A stretch of 64,000 nucleotides of DNA from Cordilura impudica (Eukaryota; Arthropoda; Insecta; Diptera; Scathophagidae). The DNA is taken from the NCBI GenBank assembly GCA_963682025.1, contig OY821519.1:15902378-15966377 (forward strand), in the 5' to 3' direction. Positions 37,514-49,285 of the stretch are shown piece after piece; position 1 is the first letter of the stretch; each line of letters starts with the position of its first letter. The notes under the pieces were generated by a model. It was given only the letters and a program-made list of their open reading frames with translations, searched no databases and was not told where the DNA came from. The translations under genes and the position numbers were made by a program.

Positions 37514-38890
37514 CAGGCCTTTGATTATTTGGCCAACTTTTTGTAGGACCAAGTTGGTTTTTATTGAAAATATTTAATTATTTTAGCACGTACTTTTATT
37601 TCGTCAGTCATTTTAATCAAATTATTATATGAATCAAATTATTTTGTCATTAAGCATAATAATTGATATATTTTTCCAAGATAACTTGATTAAAAAAAAA
37701 TTAAAATAATGCTTGGGAAAAAAAGTTCAGACGAAAAGCGTGTGTTAAGATTTTTTCGATCTCACTCCTTAATATAATTCTTTTTTAGATTTTCATTTTT
37801 TTGATTTCGGCATAAGTACTTTGATCTTGAGCCTGATTAACTTCTAGCTCAATGATTTTGAAGTTGTTAAAAAAAAATTACAAAAAGTTTTTTAAGATTC
37901 TAAAGTTGTTATTGTTTTGAATTTCGCCTCATTATTATTTTCTTTTTTTAATTTTTGAATTTTTAATTGAATTTTATTCCCATTCAAAGAGATGTCGCAC
38001 ATTTTCGCAAAAAAAATTTTTTTAACTCAAGCTTTTTCATACAAAATTCTTTTAATTTGGTCAAATTTTATTGCAAACAGGAGAAATTAATTTAATTAAC
38101 TTTTTAAAATGATATAGCTTTTAAATCAAATAATTCATTTAATTTTGAAAATATTTTTAATATTTTTTTTATTTTTTTTTTTTTTGATTTAATTGAGAGA
38201 CGTAATAAGAATGATATGCAATCATAATGATATTAAACAACTCGATTGAAATTAATATGCACGGACTGGGTTACACCATAAAATTAAATGACCATAAAAT
38301 TAAATGACCCCATTTTGCCAAACAAATAATTATAAATCATACGTCACCTGTGGAAAACAAGTTATTATTAAAATTTTGATAGATATAAATATGAAAATTA
38401 AAAATTAAAACAACCAAAAAATGCATAAATTACAAAATAAAAATACAATTATATTTTTTTATTAAAAAATTTTATTTAATAAAACTAAACTGAATTTGAG
38501 ATAAAAGCTTAAGCAGACTGTGTCCTTAAAGCAGACTGTGTCAGAATTTTTAGTTATATTCATTTTTATTCAAGTTTAAGGATTAGAAAAATCAAGTTTA
38601 TATTAATATTCACACCATGTGACAGTAAGTGTGCTCTGATTCTTTTTTTTAGAGTATTAATTATACTCTTTAAAAATATTGTATATGGCTATAGAATCCA
38701 CTATTAATTATGTGTAAAAATAACCGGTTATTTCTCGATTATGACAAATTTCAAACATACAAACATTTCATTAAAATAAGTTCTTAACGTACATAATCAA
38801 TAAGTACAAATGCAATATTGTTTATACTAAATCTTAGTGAGACTCTACATTTCAAAACTCTTTTTTTGTAAATGTTTGCTTTAGGGAAAA
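37514..38890. other. Upstream region of the transporter gene
   Basis: No gene or well-defined repeat was found. A short in-place duplication, CCATAAAATTAAATGACC, occurs at 38276-38309. AAGCAGACTGTGTC is repeated at 38511 and 38527. Control sequences of the downstream gene may lie here, but none can be assigned from sequence alone. Confidence 0.45.
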
Positions 38891-38896
38891 AAAAAC

Positions 38897-38933
38897 TATA
38901 AAATCGTTTGTCGTACAAGCATTCATTTCAGTC
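38897..38933 (+). promoter_or_regulatory. Putative core promoter: TATA box and initiator
   Basis: TATAAAAT at 38897-38904 is followed 33 bp later by TTTCAGTCTT, an arthropod initiator (TCAGT type) with its A at 38930. The spacing is near that of insect TATA/Inr promoters. It would give a 5' leader of about 275 nt if no further intron exists. The sites are seen in the sequence; their use is inferred. Confidence 0.55.
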
Positions 38934-39204
38934 TTACGTGTGTTGATCAGCAAGAAGAATTGTTGAGTCGTAGTGTTAAAGATTTAAACGTTAACATTAG
39001 AACTTCAACGCGATCGTGTTTCGTTAAATAAATTGAATTGCTAAAATTCTTAAGCCAATATTACAACATTCAAAAAAAAAAAAAAAAACAAAAAATAAAT
39101 AAATACAAAAAAATTAAAAGCTACAAAAATTTTAAACTGAGTTTATAAAAACGGATTGATTTTTTTTTTTTCTAATATAACATTATAAAATCAAATCTAT
39201 AATT

Positions 39205-39575
39205 ATGAGTGTAAATTCTCAGGGTCATACGAAGGATAGTACGAATAAAGCATTTGTCAATACGGCATTTGTAAACGATGAAAATGGCTTTGAAACAGTG
39301 TTTAGGCGTAAAAGTGGCAATTCAAATGCTTTACAATTAGAGGGTAGCAACAGCAGTGTTCCCAATAATGGAAATATTGTACCACCAATTGATTTCGATG
39401 ATCTTTTACCAATGATTGGTGAATTTGGAAAATATCAAAAAATCTTATTTTTATGTATGATACCGTTTGCATTTTTTGTGGCATTTGTATATTTCTCGCA
39501 AATATTTTTAACATTAGTACCCGAACAACATTGGTGTGCGGTACCAGAATTGGATATGTTGCCATTACAAGAAAG
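39205..39575 (+). CDS. SLC22-type organic cation transporter, coding exon 1
   Basis: First coding exon (residues 1-123 plus two bases of codon 124) of a 647-residue major-facilitator transporter. The start is supported by an in-frame TAA at 39178-39180 just upstream. Residues 1-62 are a polar cytoplasmic tail. FDDLLPMIGEFGKYQK (64-79) is the N-terminal signature of the fly carcinine-transporter group. Residues 80-104 form transmembrane segment 1, and Cys111 begins the large outer loop. The donor is GTAAAT, phase 2. Within Diptera the closest relatives I recall are Drosophila CarT (CG9317) and its paralogues such as CG7442 and CG6231. CarT brings carcinine into photoreceptors for histamine recycling. 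The exact orthologue is not settled, so no symbol is given. Confidence 0.95.
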
Positions 39576-40542
39576 GTAAATTAAAAACAAAAACAAATAA
39601 GAAATTTATAATAATTCAAAATATGGTGGATATTAGAAAATATTTATGGCCCAAAACATAATTGAGTTAAGTGATAAAACTTTAAGGAAAATAAGTTTTG
39701 TCAAATATTTAAATTAAATATTTTAGTTGGCCAATTATTGCATAAATAATAACACTGTACGACCATCCGAAAATTGTTGTACAGTGTAATGCAGTTTTCA
39801 GACAAAAATTAATTATTTCTATAAAAAAAAAAATTAATAAGGAAATATATTTAATACTGGTTGAAAAAGAAAAGCAATTATTTTTAAATTTGAATGGTTT
39901 TATATTTTAAAGATCAATTACACTGTGTTCCGATTCACACTACAAAATTTTTTTCTGAAACTGTTTTTAATTCTCTTTTTAACTTTTATCTGTGTCTATA
40001 CACTGAAATTTTTGTAATGAAATTAAAGATTTTTTCGTATTTACTTTAACATTTTTTTTCTTGTTTGATATTTCCAGAAGAAAAACTTTTTTATTTATTT
40101 TTTAATTTAAAATATTTTCGTTTTAATTTTTAATTTTGAAGTTTTATTTAATTCTAATTAACTGTATTTCATTTCAATTTATTATCTTTTTGAACACAAA
40201 TTTTTAACACAAAACGAAAATAGAAATTAAAGAAAACGTAAAATAACTTCACTTTGACAATTACGAATTAAAAAAACACAAGAGGCATGTATGTATCCCT
40301 TGCTATTCTTCTCTCCCCTCTTACCTAAACTCAGACTTTCAGAAAGAAAAATTTTGAAAGCCTGAACCACTGTGCAACAGTAATAATAGAATTAAGGCCT
40401 AACCTTAATTGACTAAAATTATCTAAATTCAAAAGTTCTGTCAAATTGTTTGTAATTGTATTAAGCCTCCTTGGTGTAAATACGCACGCCATTTCGGTTT
40501 TCAAAAATCACCAACAATATACATAATATGCGCATATCACCA

Positions 40543-40773
40543 GGGCTCGAATCATCGCATTCGTTATCGAAATTTTTCGATCTAAATTATTTTTTTATTT
40601 TCCAAAATAAAATACTAATAGTAATTTTACCCTGTCACAGTTAACGAGTTATGGTCCATAGTTAATAGTAAAAGTGAAACGAGGTCTGACGATTCCGTCT
40701 TCTTTAAATAATAAATCAAAATAAGGAATATCGATTGATTTTACTCGATATCGAATGCGATAATTTGGCCCCA
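40543..40773 (+). mobile_element. MITE family D, copy 3
   Basis: The left end is GGGCTCGAATCATCGCATTC then GTTATCGAAATTTTTCG; the right end is ACTCGATATCGAATGCGATA then ATTTGGCCCC. It is the best-preserved of three copies, with ends that are inverted repeats around ATCGCATTCG. It lies in intron 1. Confidence 0.8.
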
Positions 40774-40929
40774 GCCTTTATATAAACCCGTTTTATGTAG
40801 TTTGGCCAGACCATTACACAAAACGAAGGGGTTAAAAACTATCACACATCTAAGAGTTAAATATTTTTAACTAACCGATAAAATGTATATATATTTTTTT
40901 ATATTTTTTTAACTATAAGACAAATATTT

Positions 40930-41417
40930 TTATACCCTCAATACCACTGTGCAGAGGGTATATATCAATTTGTCATTTCGTTTGTAACGCGACTCCATAA
41001 TATTACATAAATTCTTGATCCTTATAACTAGCCGAGTCGTTATAGCGATGTCCGTCTGTCTGTCTGTCTGTTGAACTGACACTCATTCACAAAATAAAGC
41101 ATTTTTCCTGGGTAAAGTTAGGAGAATACTGTTTAACATTATTTCGAACAGGTTGATATTTAAAATGAGGCAAATCGGGCATCATTGTGCCAAGATATGA
41201 CCTGAAATATGGAGACACCTCTAAAAAATGCTAAAAATTTAGTGTGTTTATTGTAATAATTTAGTATTAAGTTTGTCAAGTTATTTACTTTAGAAATATT
41301 TTGTTTACTTTTGTTATAAATTGTGCAATAAGTCCTGATTTTAATGTAAACGTAAAACCCATGTGGAGGGTATCAAAGATTCGGCATAGCCGAATTTTAC
41401 ACTCCTACTTGTTTTAT
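40930..41417 (-). mobile_element. INE-1-like element, subfamily B (complete copy)
   Basis: In reverse it runs from TATACCCTCAATACCACTG with GCAGAGGGTATA (hairpin end), through CTTATAACTAGCCGAGTCG, GCGATGTCCGTCTGTCTG and GATATTTAAAATGAGGCAAA, to GCCGAATTTTACACTCC and TACTTGTTTT. The CTAGCCGAGTCG plus CCGTCTG block is the piece most like the Drosophila INE-1 consensus. Confidence 0.8.
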
Positions 41418-41552
41418 ATCAACTACTTCTTTTAAAAAATCTTAATTATTCTAAATGAATCGCAGTAAAACTTAAAAAAATATTAAAGGTCGTACATAGG
41501 GAGCAATTAAAATGTACTCAAAATTTACTTAAATTTTTTCAATTTAATCAAG

Positions 41553-42358
41553 TGAGCAACTTATAGTCGGTTTAGACCGACCATGCGATACCCTACACCA
41601 CGGTTCAGAGACCCTATCCCGGTCCAATCGGTCCAACTAATTGGATATAGAAAATATACATAAACCAAATTTAAGTGACATTGTTATTATATTTTTTGGC
41701 TGCAGTTATGAAAAAGTTCATATTGGGTGCTACATTTATATGGGGACTAGGTCGAAAAATGGACCGATCCTGATCATATTTGGAAGTCACTTATATTTTG
41801 AAAAAATACAAACCAAATTTGAAAAAAATCTGTGCAATATTTTTGTTTTTTTTTTATAGATTTAAGTGAAGAGCGGGAAGCAGCTCTATATGGGGCCTAT
41901 GACTAAGAATTGTCTTATTGGGATTATTTTTGGACTACCGTTTAATGGATATAATAAACACATGCAAACCCAATTTGACTGATATATATATGATTATTTG
42001 GATCTTATGGCAATTTATGTCGATTTCATAGGGTTCATTTGTATGGGGACTAGGTCTAAACAAGGGCCGAATATCACCAATTTCAATAGCGTTCATCCTA
42101 TGGCCTACAAAAGCTTATGTACCGAATTTCATCAAAATATATTCATATTTGCGACCTGTAGTTTGATGAAAAGGTTTACATGGAAACACAGACGGACAGA
42201 CAGACGGACGGACGGATGGACATCACTAAATCGACGCAGGAAGTGATTCTGAGTCGATCGGTATAATAAAATATGGGTCTAAGTCAAATATTTTTGGTAG
42301 TTACAAACAGCAGCACAAAGTCATTATACCCAAACCACGTAGTGGTATAGGGTATAAA
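41553..42358 (+). mobile_element. INE-1-like element, subfamily A (copy A2)
   Basis: It runs from AGTCGGTTTAGACCGACC to the 3' hairpin TATACCCAAACCACGTAGTG then GTATAGGGTATAAAAA. It contains ACAGACGGACAGACAGACGG and CATCACTAAATCGACGC. The length is about 800 bp. Open frames in it are fortuitous. Confidence 0.85.
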
Positions 42359-43755
42359 AATATTTAAATATTTTCAATATTTATTATAATTCTGTCATAT
42401 ACTAAAGTTAGCTACAATTAATTACTTTTTAAAGTTTTAGAAAACAAGAATTTATTTTAAAACACGTTTCAAAAATATTTTCTTTACTTGTAAAACTTGT
42501 CTAAATAGAATTAAACAAATTTAAAAATTTTTTAATTCGATACGAAAAGAAACTGATACAATTTAATTAAAAGATTAAAGATAATTATACATTTTAACAT
42601 TAAATAGCCTTTAAGTTTCTATCTTTACATGTAATTATAATTTACTAATGCCCATATTCTAAAGCTTAAATGTCACGATTCCCATAGAACAAATTATAAA
42701 AGCTCAGTGTTTTCCATATAAATTTGCTAGACGAACGTAACACTAAAGTTACAGAATTCTGACTTTATTTAAAATAAATTTTCACTCGTCTATAAAATCG
42801 AATCGTAATATAAAAAGTAATCATTTAGTGTTGTTAATGATAAAAATCATCAGACTATTTTTTAAGATTTATTTTTTCACAAAACTAAATGTTAAACATT
42901 CAAATAGATTCATATAAATATGATAAATGTTTTACTTTGAAAAGCATAATTTTTAAGAATATTTGAAGTTCATATTTGAAACACAGAGCAGCTTTAATAC
43001 AAACACAAACTCTGGACTTAATTCTCTTTTTGCCTACTCAATATACATTAAAATTGAAACAAAACTGATTATGACCATATGCATGGTTAAATTTTTTCAA
43101 TGTTTTACAACTGTTAATAAAGGGGGGTTTTAATGACCTCGTTAAATAGTTATAACATGGAAGCATTGGCTAGTTAAAAAATTGTTTGTTAAAAGAAAAA
43201 CTGAAATGTATTAAACGCAATGTTATTGTGAATTGATACACAGTAAACGACCAAGTCATAATATTTTTAAACAAAATGAATTGTTTCTTTTAAAATATAT
43301 TAACACTAGCGGAATCCTGTGAACGTTGCTTCACCCTAGACTACCTTCATAAATAAAACAAGCCTATGTTTTAGGAATATAAGTTCTACCACCGATTCGT
43401 TAGTATAGAAGTTATTATGGCGCCACCTACCTGGATCACACCTAACTAACATTCCAACAACAAAACGTAAAATCATTCTACAAAATAAACACTTTTTCAA
43501 GGCCTCCAAATTAAAAACTTCTTTAGATCTGGTTTAAAACAACATACAAGATTTTGTAAGAAACTAGAAGAATGCATCCAAAGCCATATTAAAGATGTAA
43601 AAAAAAATCAAGTGAGTCCGATCACAGGGAAGATGTGTAAACATCTAGTAATTAAAGATTTTATTATGGCACTTTTTTAAAATCAAACAGAAAGCGTTAT
43701 CCATCACTTATATCAATCAACTGCATGGGCTCTGCTAATATAAAAATATTTATTA

Positions 43756-44113
43756 TATATAATATTAATAGGCTAGGCTATTTCTTGTGACCGATGTTTT
43801 GTTCTACCGTTTTATCCCAATTTTGATCAAACGTACATTATTTGAAAGGTATTTCTTTTTAGCCGTTTTGCAGACTTACAGATTTTTAAATTTTTTCCCT
43901 TATTTTGAGTAAATTGCATTTAAAGTTGCTACTAACACATACAAAAAATTATACAATGCTTTGTATGTGTTTATTAAATTTGTTAATGTAGTTGTAATAA
44001 AAATGAGTTTGTTTTTTGTATTGATTTGTTAATTGGCTATAATTGATTAGCATACTTTTAGGGTCTTTATTTAATGAATTTGCGCTCGAATTTCGATGGC
44101 TGGAATCTGCTAG
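43756..44113 (+). mobile_element. Non-autonomous Helitron-like element, copy f
   Basis: The 5' end ATATAATATTAATAGG has TC mutated to TA. The 3' end is CTCGAATTTCGATGGCTGG with CTAG then T. It is inserted inside family C copy 2, so it is younger than that copy. Confidence 0.8.
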
Positions 44114-44117
44114 TTAT

Positions 44118-44530
44118 TTATTATTACAACTGGTTAATTTTTAATTTTTCATTTTTCGTTTTTCATTTTTTATTTTTAATTTTTGTTTTTCATTTTTCGT
44201 TTTAATTTTTTATTTTTAATTTTTCATTTTTCATTTTTTAATTTTCATTTTTCATTTTATTTTTCATTTTTAATTTTTTATTTTTAATGTTTAATTTTTC
44301 ATTTTTCATTTTTCATTTTTCATTTTTCATTTTTCATTTTTCATTTTTCATTTTTCATTTTTCATTTTTCATTTTTCATTTTTCATTTTTAATTTTTTAT
44401 TTTTCATTTTTTTTCCTATTTCGTTTTTTATTTTTAATTTTTTATTTTTTATTTTTTATTTTTCCTTTATGTCTGTCATTTTATTTTTAATTTTTTATTG
44501 TTTATTTTTCATTTTTCAGTTTTCATTTTC
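44118..44530. repeat. Heptamer array, CATTTTT unit (complement AAAAATG)
   Basis: It contains about sixteen perfect consecutive CATTTTT units around 44297-44385, bordered by 6- to 8-bp variants. The + strand is open for 67 codons with an alternating FSF-FIFH pattern, which is the array and not a gene. Confidence 0.95.
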
Positions 44531-45162
44531 AAAAAGGTTATTATCATTTTTTTCACCAATACAATCATAAGTCACACGGATTTTGTCTTATGTCTTACGC
44601 TGTTTTTGTAATTGTATTGTGAAATAGATTTTTACCCCCCCCTGCACGTATAGATGTTTACACATGAAAAAGCCAATGTTTTGGAAATAAAAGTTCTATC
44701 ACCTATGCGTTAGTATAGAAGTTATTATGGCGCCACCTACCTGGATCACAACTAACTAACATCCCAACAAAAAAACTTAAAATGATTCTAAAAAAAATGC
44801 TTTTTCAAAGCCTCCAAAGTAAAAACTTCTTTAGATCTGGTTTTAAACAACTTGTCAATATAAAGTTTTTGTGAAGAACTACAATTTATCAATATCGAAT
44901 GTCACAGTCAAACAGGTGGACCCTGTTTTTTTTGTTTTGGACATTTATCTTAAATATATTCTTCCTTTACAATACAGTGATTGCTATCGAGGAATCTGAG
45001 ACCACCTCTGTGACTGGATTTTAAGAAGAAGAATTACAAACAGACTGCAATGACATACAAGATTTTGTAAGAAACTAGAAGAATGCATCCAAAGCCATAT
45101 CAAAGATGTAAAAAAATTATAGTTCATCTAGACAAAGGGTGTTATGTCCAATTAATTGGATA

Positions 45163-45616
45163 TAAAACAAGTGGGTGTTAAGTTCGGCTGTGGTAATCAT
45201 TAATACCCTCCAAATGGGTTTACGTTTACATTATTATCTAGACTTATTTAAACAATTTGTTAAACTTAATGCTAAATTATTACAACAAACACACTGAATT
45301 TTTAAAATTTTTTAGAGGTGTCTTTATATTTTTTGACATATCTTGGCACAATGATTTTCCCAATTTGCAATAGCAACCTGCTCCGAATAATTTTAAATAA
45401 TATTATCATAAATTTTCCGAGGTAAATTATTTATTTTGTGAATGAGTGTGATTTCAACAGATAGACGGACAGACGGACATTGCTTTATCAACTCGAGTTG
45501 TTATAAGTATCAAGAATATACATATATACTTTATGGGCACTGTTACACGTTCAATATATATTGTGTTATTTGGATCTTCTACAACACAAGTGCTCGCATC
45601 ATAACTATGCTATTCA
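45163..45616 (+). mobile_element. INE-1-like element, subfamily B
   Basis: It starts AAAACAAGTGGGTGTTAAGT then TCGGCTGTGG and contains ACAGATAGACGGACAGACGG with CATTGCTTTATCAACTCG. It continues to CTTTATGGGCAC; the 3' hairpin is not intact. It is followed directly by the reversed copy A3. Confidence 0.7.
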
Positions 45617-46382
45617 TTATACCCTATACCACTATGTGGTCGGGTATAATGACTTTGTGCTGCTGTTTGTAACTACCAAAAATATTTGACCTATACCCAT
45701 ATTTTATTATACCGATCAAAAAGTGATTCTGAGTCGATTTGGCGATGTCCGTCTGTCCGTCCGTCCGTCTGTGTGTCCATGTAAACATTGTAATCAAACT
45801 ACAGGTCGCAAATATGAATATATTTTGATGAAATTTTGTATATAAGCTTTTACCGGCCATACGACGAACGCTGTTAAAACTGCTGAAATTCGGTCCATAT
45901 TCAGAGCCAGTCCCCATACAATTGCCATAAGATCCAAATTATCATATAGATCTCAGTCAAATTGGGTTTGTATGTGTTTATTATATCTATTATTCAGTAG
46001 TCCAAAAATAATCCCCATAGGACAATTCTTAGTCATAGGCCCCATATAGAGCTGGTTCCCGATGTTGACTTAAATCTATCAAAAAACAAAAATATTGTAC
46101 AAATTTTTCTCAAATTTGGTTAGTATATATTTTTTCTAAATATAAGTGACTTTACCAAATATGGTCAGGATCGGTCCATTTCTCGACCTAGTCCCCATAT
46201 AAATATTGCATCAGATATGAACTTTTTCATATCTGCAGCCAAAAAAAATTAATAGCAATGCCACTCAAATTTGGTTTATGTTTATTTTCTATATCGAATT
46301 AGTTGGACCGAAAGATAGGGTCTCTAAACCATGGTATAGGGTATCGTACAGTCGGTCTAGACCGACTATAATTTTCTTGTTT
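45617..46382 (-). mobile_element. INE-1-like element, subfamily A (copy A3)
   Basis: This reverse copy runs from the 3' hairpin TATACCCTATACCACTATGT then GGTCGGGTATAAT to the 5' end, where the perfect palindrome GTCGGTCTAGACCGAC (46351-46366) precedes TATAATTTTCTTGTTTT. The TCCGTCCGTCCGTCTG block is present near 45757. It is a full-length copy of about 765 bp. Confidence 0.85.
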
Positions 46383-46589
46383 TTTATTGAATTTTTCTCT
46401 CAAATAATTTTATTTACGATTGCACATACAAAAAAAAATAGAAAATTTATTTTCGAAATTCGCTGATGCCACTTATTAATTGTTTTGTTCACGCGGAATT
46501 TATAATTGGAGGATTTTTTCTCGAGAAAAGTATATTCCGCGAGAAAGAAATTCCTTGAAAATATTCGTAATTGGACTGATTGAGATATT

Positions 46590-46706
46590 TGGATCGCGGC
46601 CAATACATATTGAACATGTAACAGTGCCCTATGAGGTCGCAAATTAATTTTTCAATGGTTTGCAAACGGAATGACAAAATGATACATACTCTCTGGTCTG
46701 AGGTGT
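46590..46706 (+). mobile_element. INE-1-like 3' fragment (subfamily B)
   Basis: AACATGTAACAGTGCCC, GCAAACGGAATGACAAAATG and GGTGTGGAGGGTATAAAAAC match the 3' end of subfamily B. It abuts copy A4. Confidence 0.6.
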
Positions 46707-46707
46707 G

Positions 46708-48112
46708 GAGGGTATAAAAACGCATAAACCAAATTTGAGTGGCATTGTTATTTTTTTTGCCTGCAAATATGAAAAAGCTCATATCGGAAGGACCATTCCT
46801 GACCATATTTATTAAAGTCATAGATTTTTTGCAAAAACATATACGAACAAAATTTAAGAAAAATCTGTGCAATATTTTTATGTTTTGATAGATTTAAGTC
46901 AAGACTGGGAAGCAGCCTATGCCTAAGAATTCTGTGGTTTTCTAGAATAAACGCGTATGTCGTAAAATCAAAATGTTCAGGGGAGCCAAAAACGTTATAT
47001 TTGAAATTATGGGCTCGATATAAAGACTTCAGAGCTTTTTATTTAACAGTCCTGTAGATATGGGCAATAAATATTGTATATAAAATTTTGAGTCAAAAAT
47101 CTTCGGAGGAATAGATCCTAGAGAAGGACGAAAAAAACTATATGTAAATTACATTTAAAGTGTGTGCAGAAAAAACAACTTATGTCGACAAACGTCATTT
47201 TCTATGAAAAAGAAAACTACCAATGCAACCACCCATGTAGACATAAGTTGTTGTTGCTTGAAAAATTGATTTTTTTGTTCGTCAACAAAAAGTTAACCGG
47301 AATTAGCTTGAGAATATAACAACGTATCAAGAATAATAGTGACAAAAAAAAACAGAAATAAACACAAAAGTTTTTATAAGTGGTTATAAACTGAAAACTA
47401 ATCCAAAATTATTTTGCATTTTTTTCATTAATAACAATGTATGTCGCTATGTGTCGTTTTCTGCGAAAATAATTTATCAGCGATCAAACGTAGGTTGACA
47501 TACGTCGTTATTGCTGCAAATTAATTTCATAAACATTTAAGTTACGTCGTTATTTAAAGAAAAAACTCAGAAATGATCAATATTTTTTTTTTAAATTTAA
47601 CACATGTAAAAAGCGTTAAAAATTAATATATTTGGCATCGTTAACTCAAAACTGACAAAAATGGACATACGCGGTTATTCCAGAAAACCACAGAATTTAC
47701 CTATATGGTTTAGTTTCGGACTACTGAGTAATGGGTATAATAAACACATTCAAAATTTACCAAGATCTATATAATAATTTGAGTCTTATGGCAATTTAAG
47801 TCGATCTCATAAGGATCATTTGTATGGGTACTAGGTCTGAATATACAGCGATTTTCATCAATTTCAATAGCGTTCGTTATGTGGTCAATAAAAGCTTATA
47901 TACCAAATTTTATGAAAATATATTCATATTTGCGATCTGTAGTTTGATTACAAGGTTTAGAGGGGCACACAGACAGACGGACAGACGGGCAGACAAACGG
48001 ACGGTCGGATGGACATCGCTAAATCGACTCTGAAAGTGATTTTGAGTTGATCGTGATAATGAGTTTAGGTGGAATATTTTTGAATATCAGCACAAACTTA
48101 ATACACCCTGAC
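46708..48112 (+). mobile_element. INE-1-like subfamily A copy A4, split by a MITE
   Basis: Left part 46708-46931 (AACCAAATTTGAGTGGCAT through GCCTATGCCTAAGAATT) and right part 47694-48112 (AATTTACCTATATGG, TCGGACTACTGAGTAATGGG, ACAGACGGACAGACGGGCAG) are consecutive parts of one copy. They are separated by the MITE at 46932-47693. Confidence 0.85.
46932..47693 (+). mobile_element. MITE family F, complete 762-bp copy
   Basis: The inverted ends are CTGTGGTTTTCTAGAATAAA and, on the complement of the right end, CTGTGGTTTTCTGGAATAAC, both continuing CGCGTATGTC. The target AATT is present on both sides (46928-46931 and 47694-47697), as judged against uninterrupted subfamily A copies. The interior carries many words of the type GACATACGT, ACGACATA or GTCGACA followed by TTGTT. 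It is non-coding. Confidence 0.88.
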
Positions 48113-48113
48113 C

Positions 48114-48287
48114 ACATACGAATCGGTTCTAGGACCTGTCACTTTTATACGGCGATATCAAAGGCTGGTAAATTGGACGCTTGTAACACTTCTATGGCAG
48201 GTCACAAGCGGCCTATTTACCCAGCCTTTGACATCGCCATCTTAAAGTGACAGGTTCTAGAACCGGTACGTATAACTTTTCCCGTAT
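48114..48287. mobile_element. Palindromic MITE family G, copy 1
   Basis: It is nearly fully self-complementary over about 170 bp: GGTTCTAGGACCTGTCACTT is mirrored by AAGTGACAGGTTCTAGAACC, and TCAAAGGCTGGTAAATTGG by CTATTTACCCAGCCTTTGA. The right end has TTTTCCCGTA. A related copy lies at 57583-57768. Confidence 0.82.
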
Positions 48288-48356
48288 GGAAGTTACACAT
48301 AAGGCAGAACACTATAATTGTTGATGTCAAAAATATACAAAGAAACTAAATATAAC

Positions 48357-49285
48357 CAAGTAAAAAAATTATAGAAGGTCTAGACCGACTATGCGATATC
48401 CTATACCATGCTTTTAGAGAATTGGTCTTAGGTCCAACTAATTGGGTATAAAAAATAAGCATATCGGACATAAGGCGATCACTGTTGAAATTTGTGGAAA
48501 TCGGTGCATGTACATATGTACATATCTAGTCCCAATACAAATGACCCCTATAAGATCGACTTAAGATATAAATTATCAAATTATTGTAACTACCAAAAAA
48601 AATTTGACCTAGACCAATCTTTTATTATACCGATTGACAGCATCTGTCCGTCCGTCCGTCTGCCCTTCTGTATGTCCATATAAACCGTGTAATCAAAATA
48701 CAGGTGGCAAATATGAGTATATTTTGATGAAATTTGCTATTGAAGCTTACATCGGCCATAGGGAGAACGCGTCTGAAATTGGTGAAAATCGGTTCATGTC
48801 AGACCTAGTCCCCATACAAATGACCCATACGAGATCGACTTAAATTGCCAAACTATCATATAGATCTCAGTAAAATTGTGTTTGTGTGTGTTTGTTACAT
48901 CCATTAATGAGTAGTCCAAAAATAAACCCTATGAAACAATTCTTAACCTTAGCTTCCATATAAATGTGCTTCCCGAATTTCGCTTAAATCTATCAAATAA
49001 ACAAAAATGTTGCACAGATTTTTCTGAAATTTAGTTTGTATACGTTTTGGCAAATAATGTCAGGATCGGCCAATTTTTCGTCAAAGTCTCCATATAAATA
49101 TGTATATATATAAGTTCATATCAGATAACTTTTTCAAATCTGCAGGCAAAAAAAATTAATAACAGTGCCACTCAAATTTGGTTTATGTGTTTTCTACATC
49201 CAATTATTTGGACCTAAGACCCTTTCTTTAACGCATGTTATAGGGTATGCTATAGCCGGTCTAGTTCGACTATATACTTGTTTTT
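48357..49285. mobile_element. Composite of two opposed INE-1-like copies (A5)
   Basis: A 5' piece in + orientation (48357-48465: AAGGTCTAGACCGACTATG, CCAACTAATTGGGTATA) is followed by scraps. From about 48585 a nearly complete reverse copy runs to 49285, ending ATAGCCGGTCTAGTTCGACT then ATATACTTGTTTTT. GTCCGTCCGTCCGTCTGCCC is near 48644. Confidence 0.75.

Larger units (their letters stand above)
43608..44665 (-). mobile_element. Family C element, copy 2 (AAAAATG-type core)
   Basis: Reverse orientation. Its right end is TCAAGTGAGTCCGATCACAG then GGAAGATGTGTAAACATCTA at 43608-43647. The block with ATCAAACAGAAAGCG follows at 43682-43696. The left end is TTTTTACCCCCCCCTGCACG then TATAGATGTTTACACAT at about 44628-44664. 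The core is a CATTTTT heptamer array (44118-44530), interrupted by Helitron copy f. It sits exactly between two copies of a direct duplication. Confidence 0.78.
43370..45117. repeat. Direct duplication flanking family C copy 2
   Basis: The block 43370-43607 recurs at 44669-44852 plus 45047-45117, immediately on the other side of the family C element. Shared words include TTAGTATAGAAGTTATTATG, GGCGCCACCTACCTGGATCA and CTAGAAGAATGCATCCAAAG. The downstream copy has an extra segment of about 195 bp (44853-45046). The block itself is not recognised; a short frame with a NDIQDFV-like segment and SHIKDV suggests decayed coding DNA but is not diagnostic. Confidence 0.85.

Noticed and set aside
44287..44490. 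A 67-codon Phe-rich small membrane protein
   Set aside because: The sequence is the CATTTTT heptamer array read as FSF-FIFH; no coding signal outside the array.
41998..48033. Several 60-100-codon frames rich in RTDRRTD or MGTRS motifs
   Set aside because: All fall in INE-1-like copies. RTDRRTD is the GACGGACAGACGGA repeat translated; the elements are non-coding.
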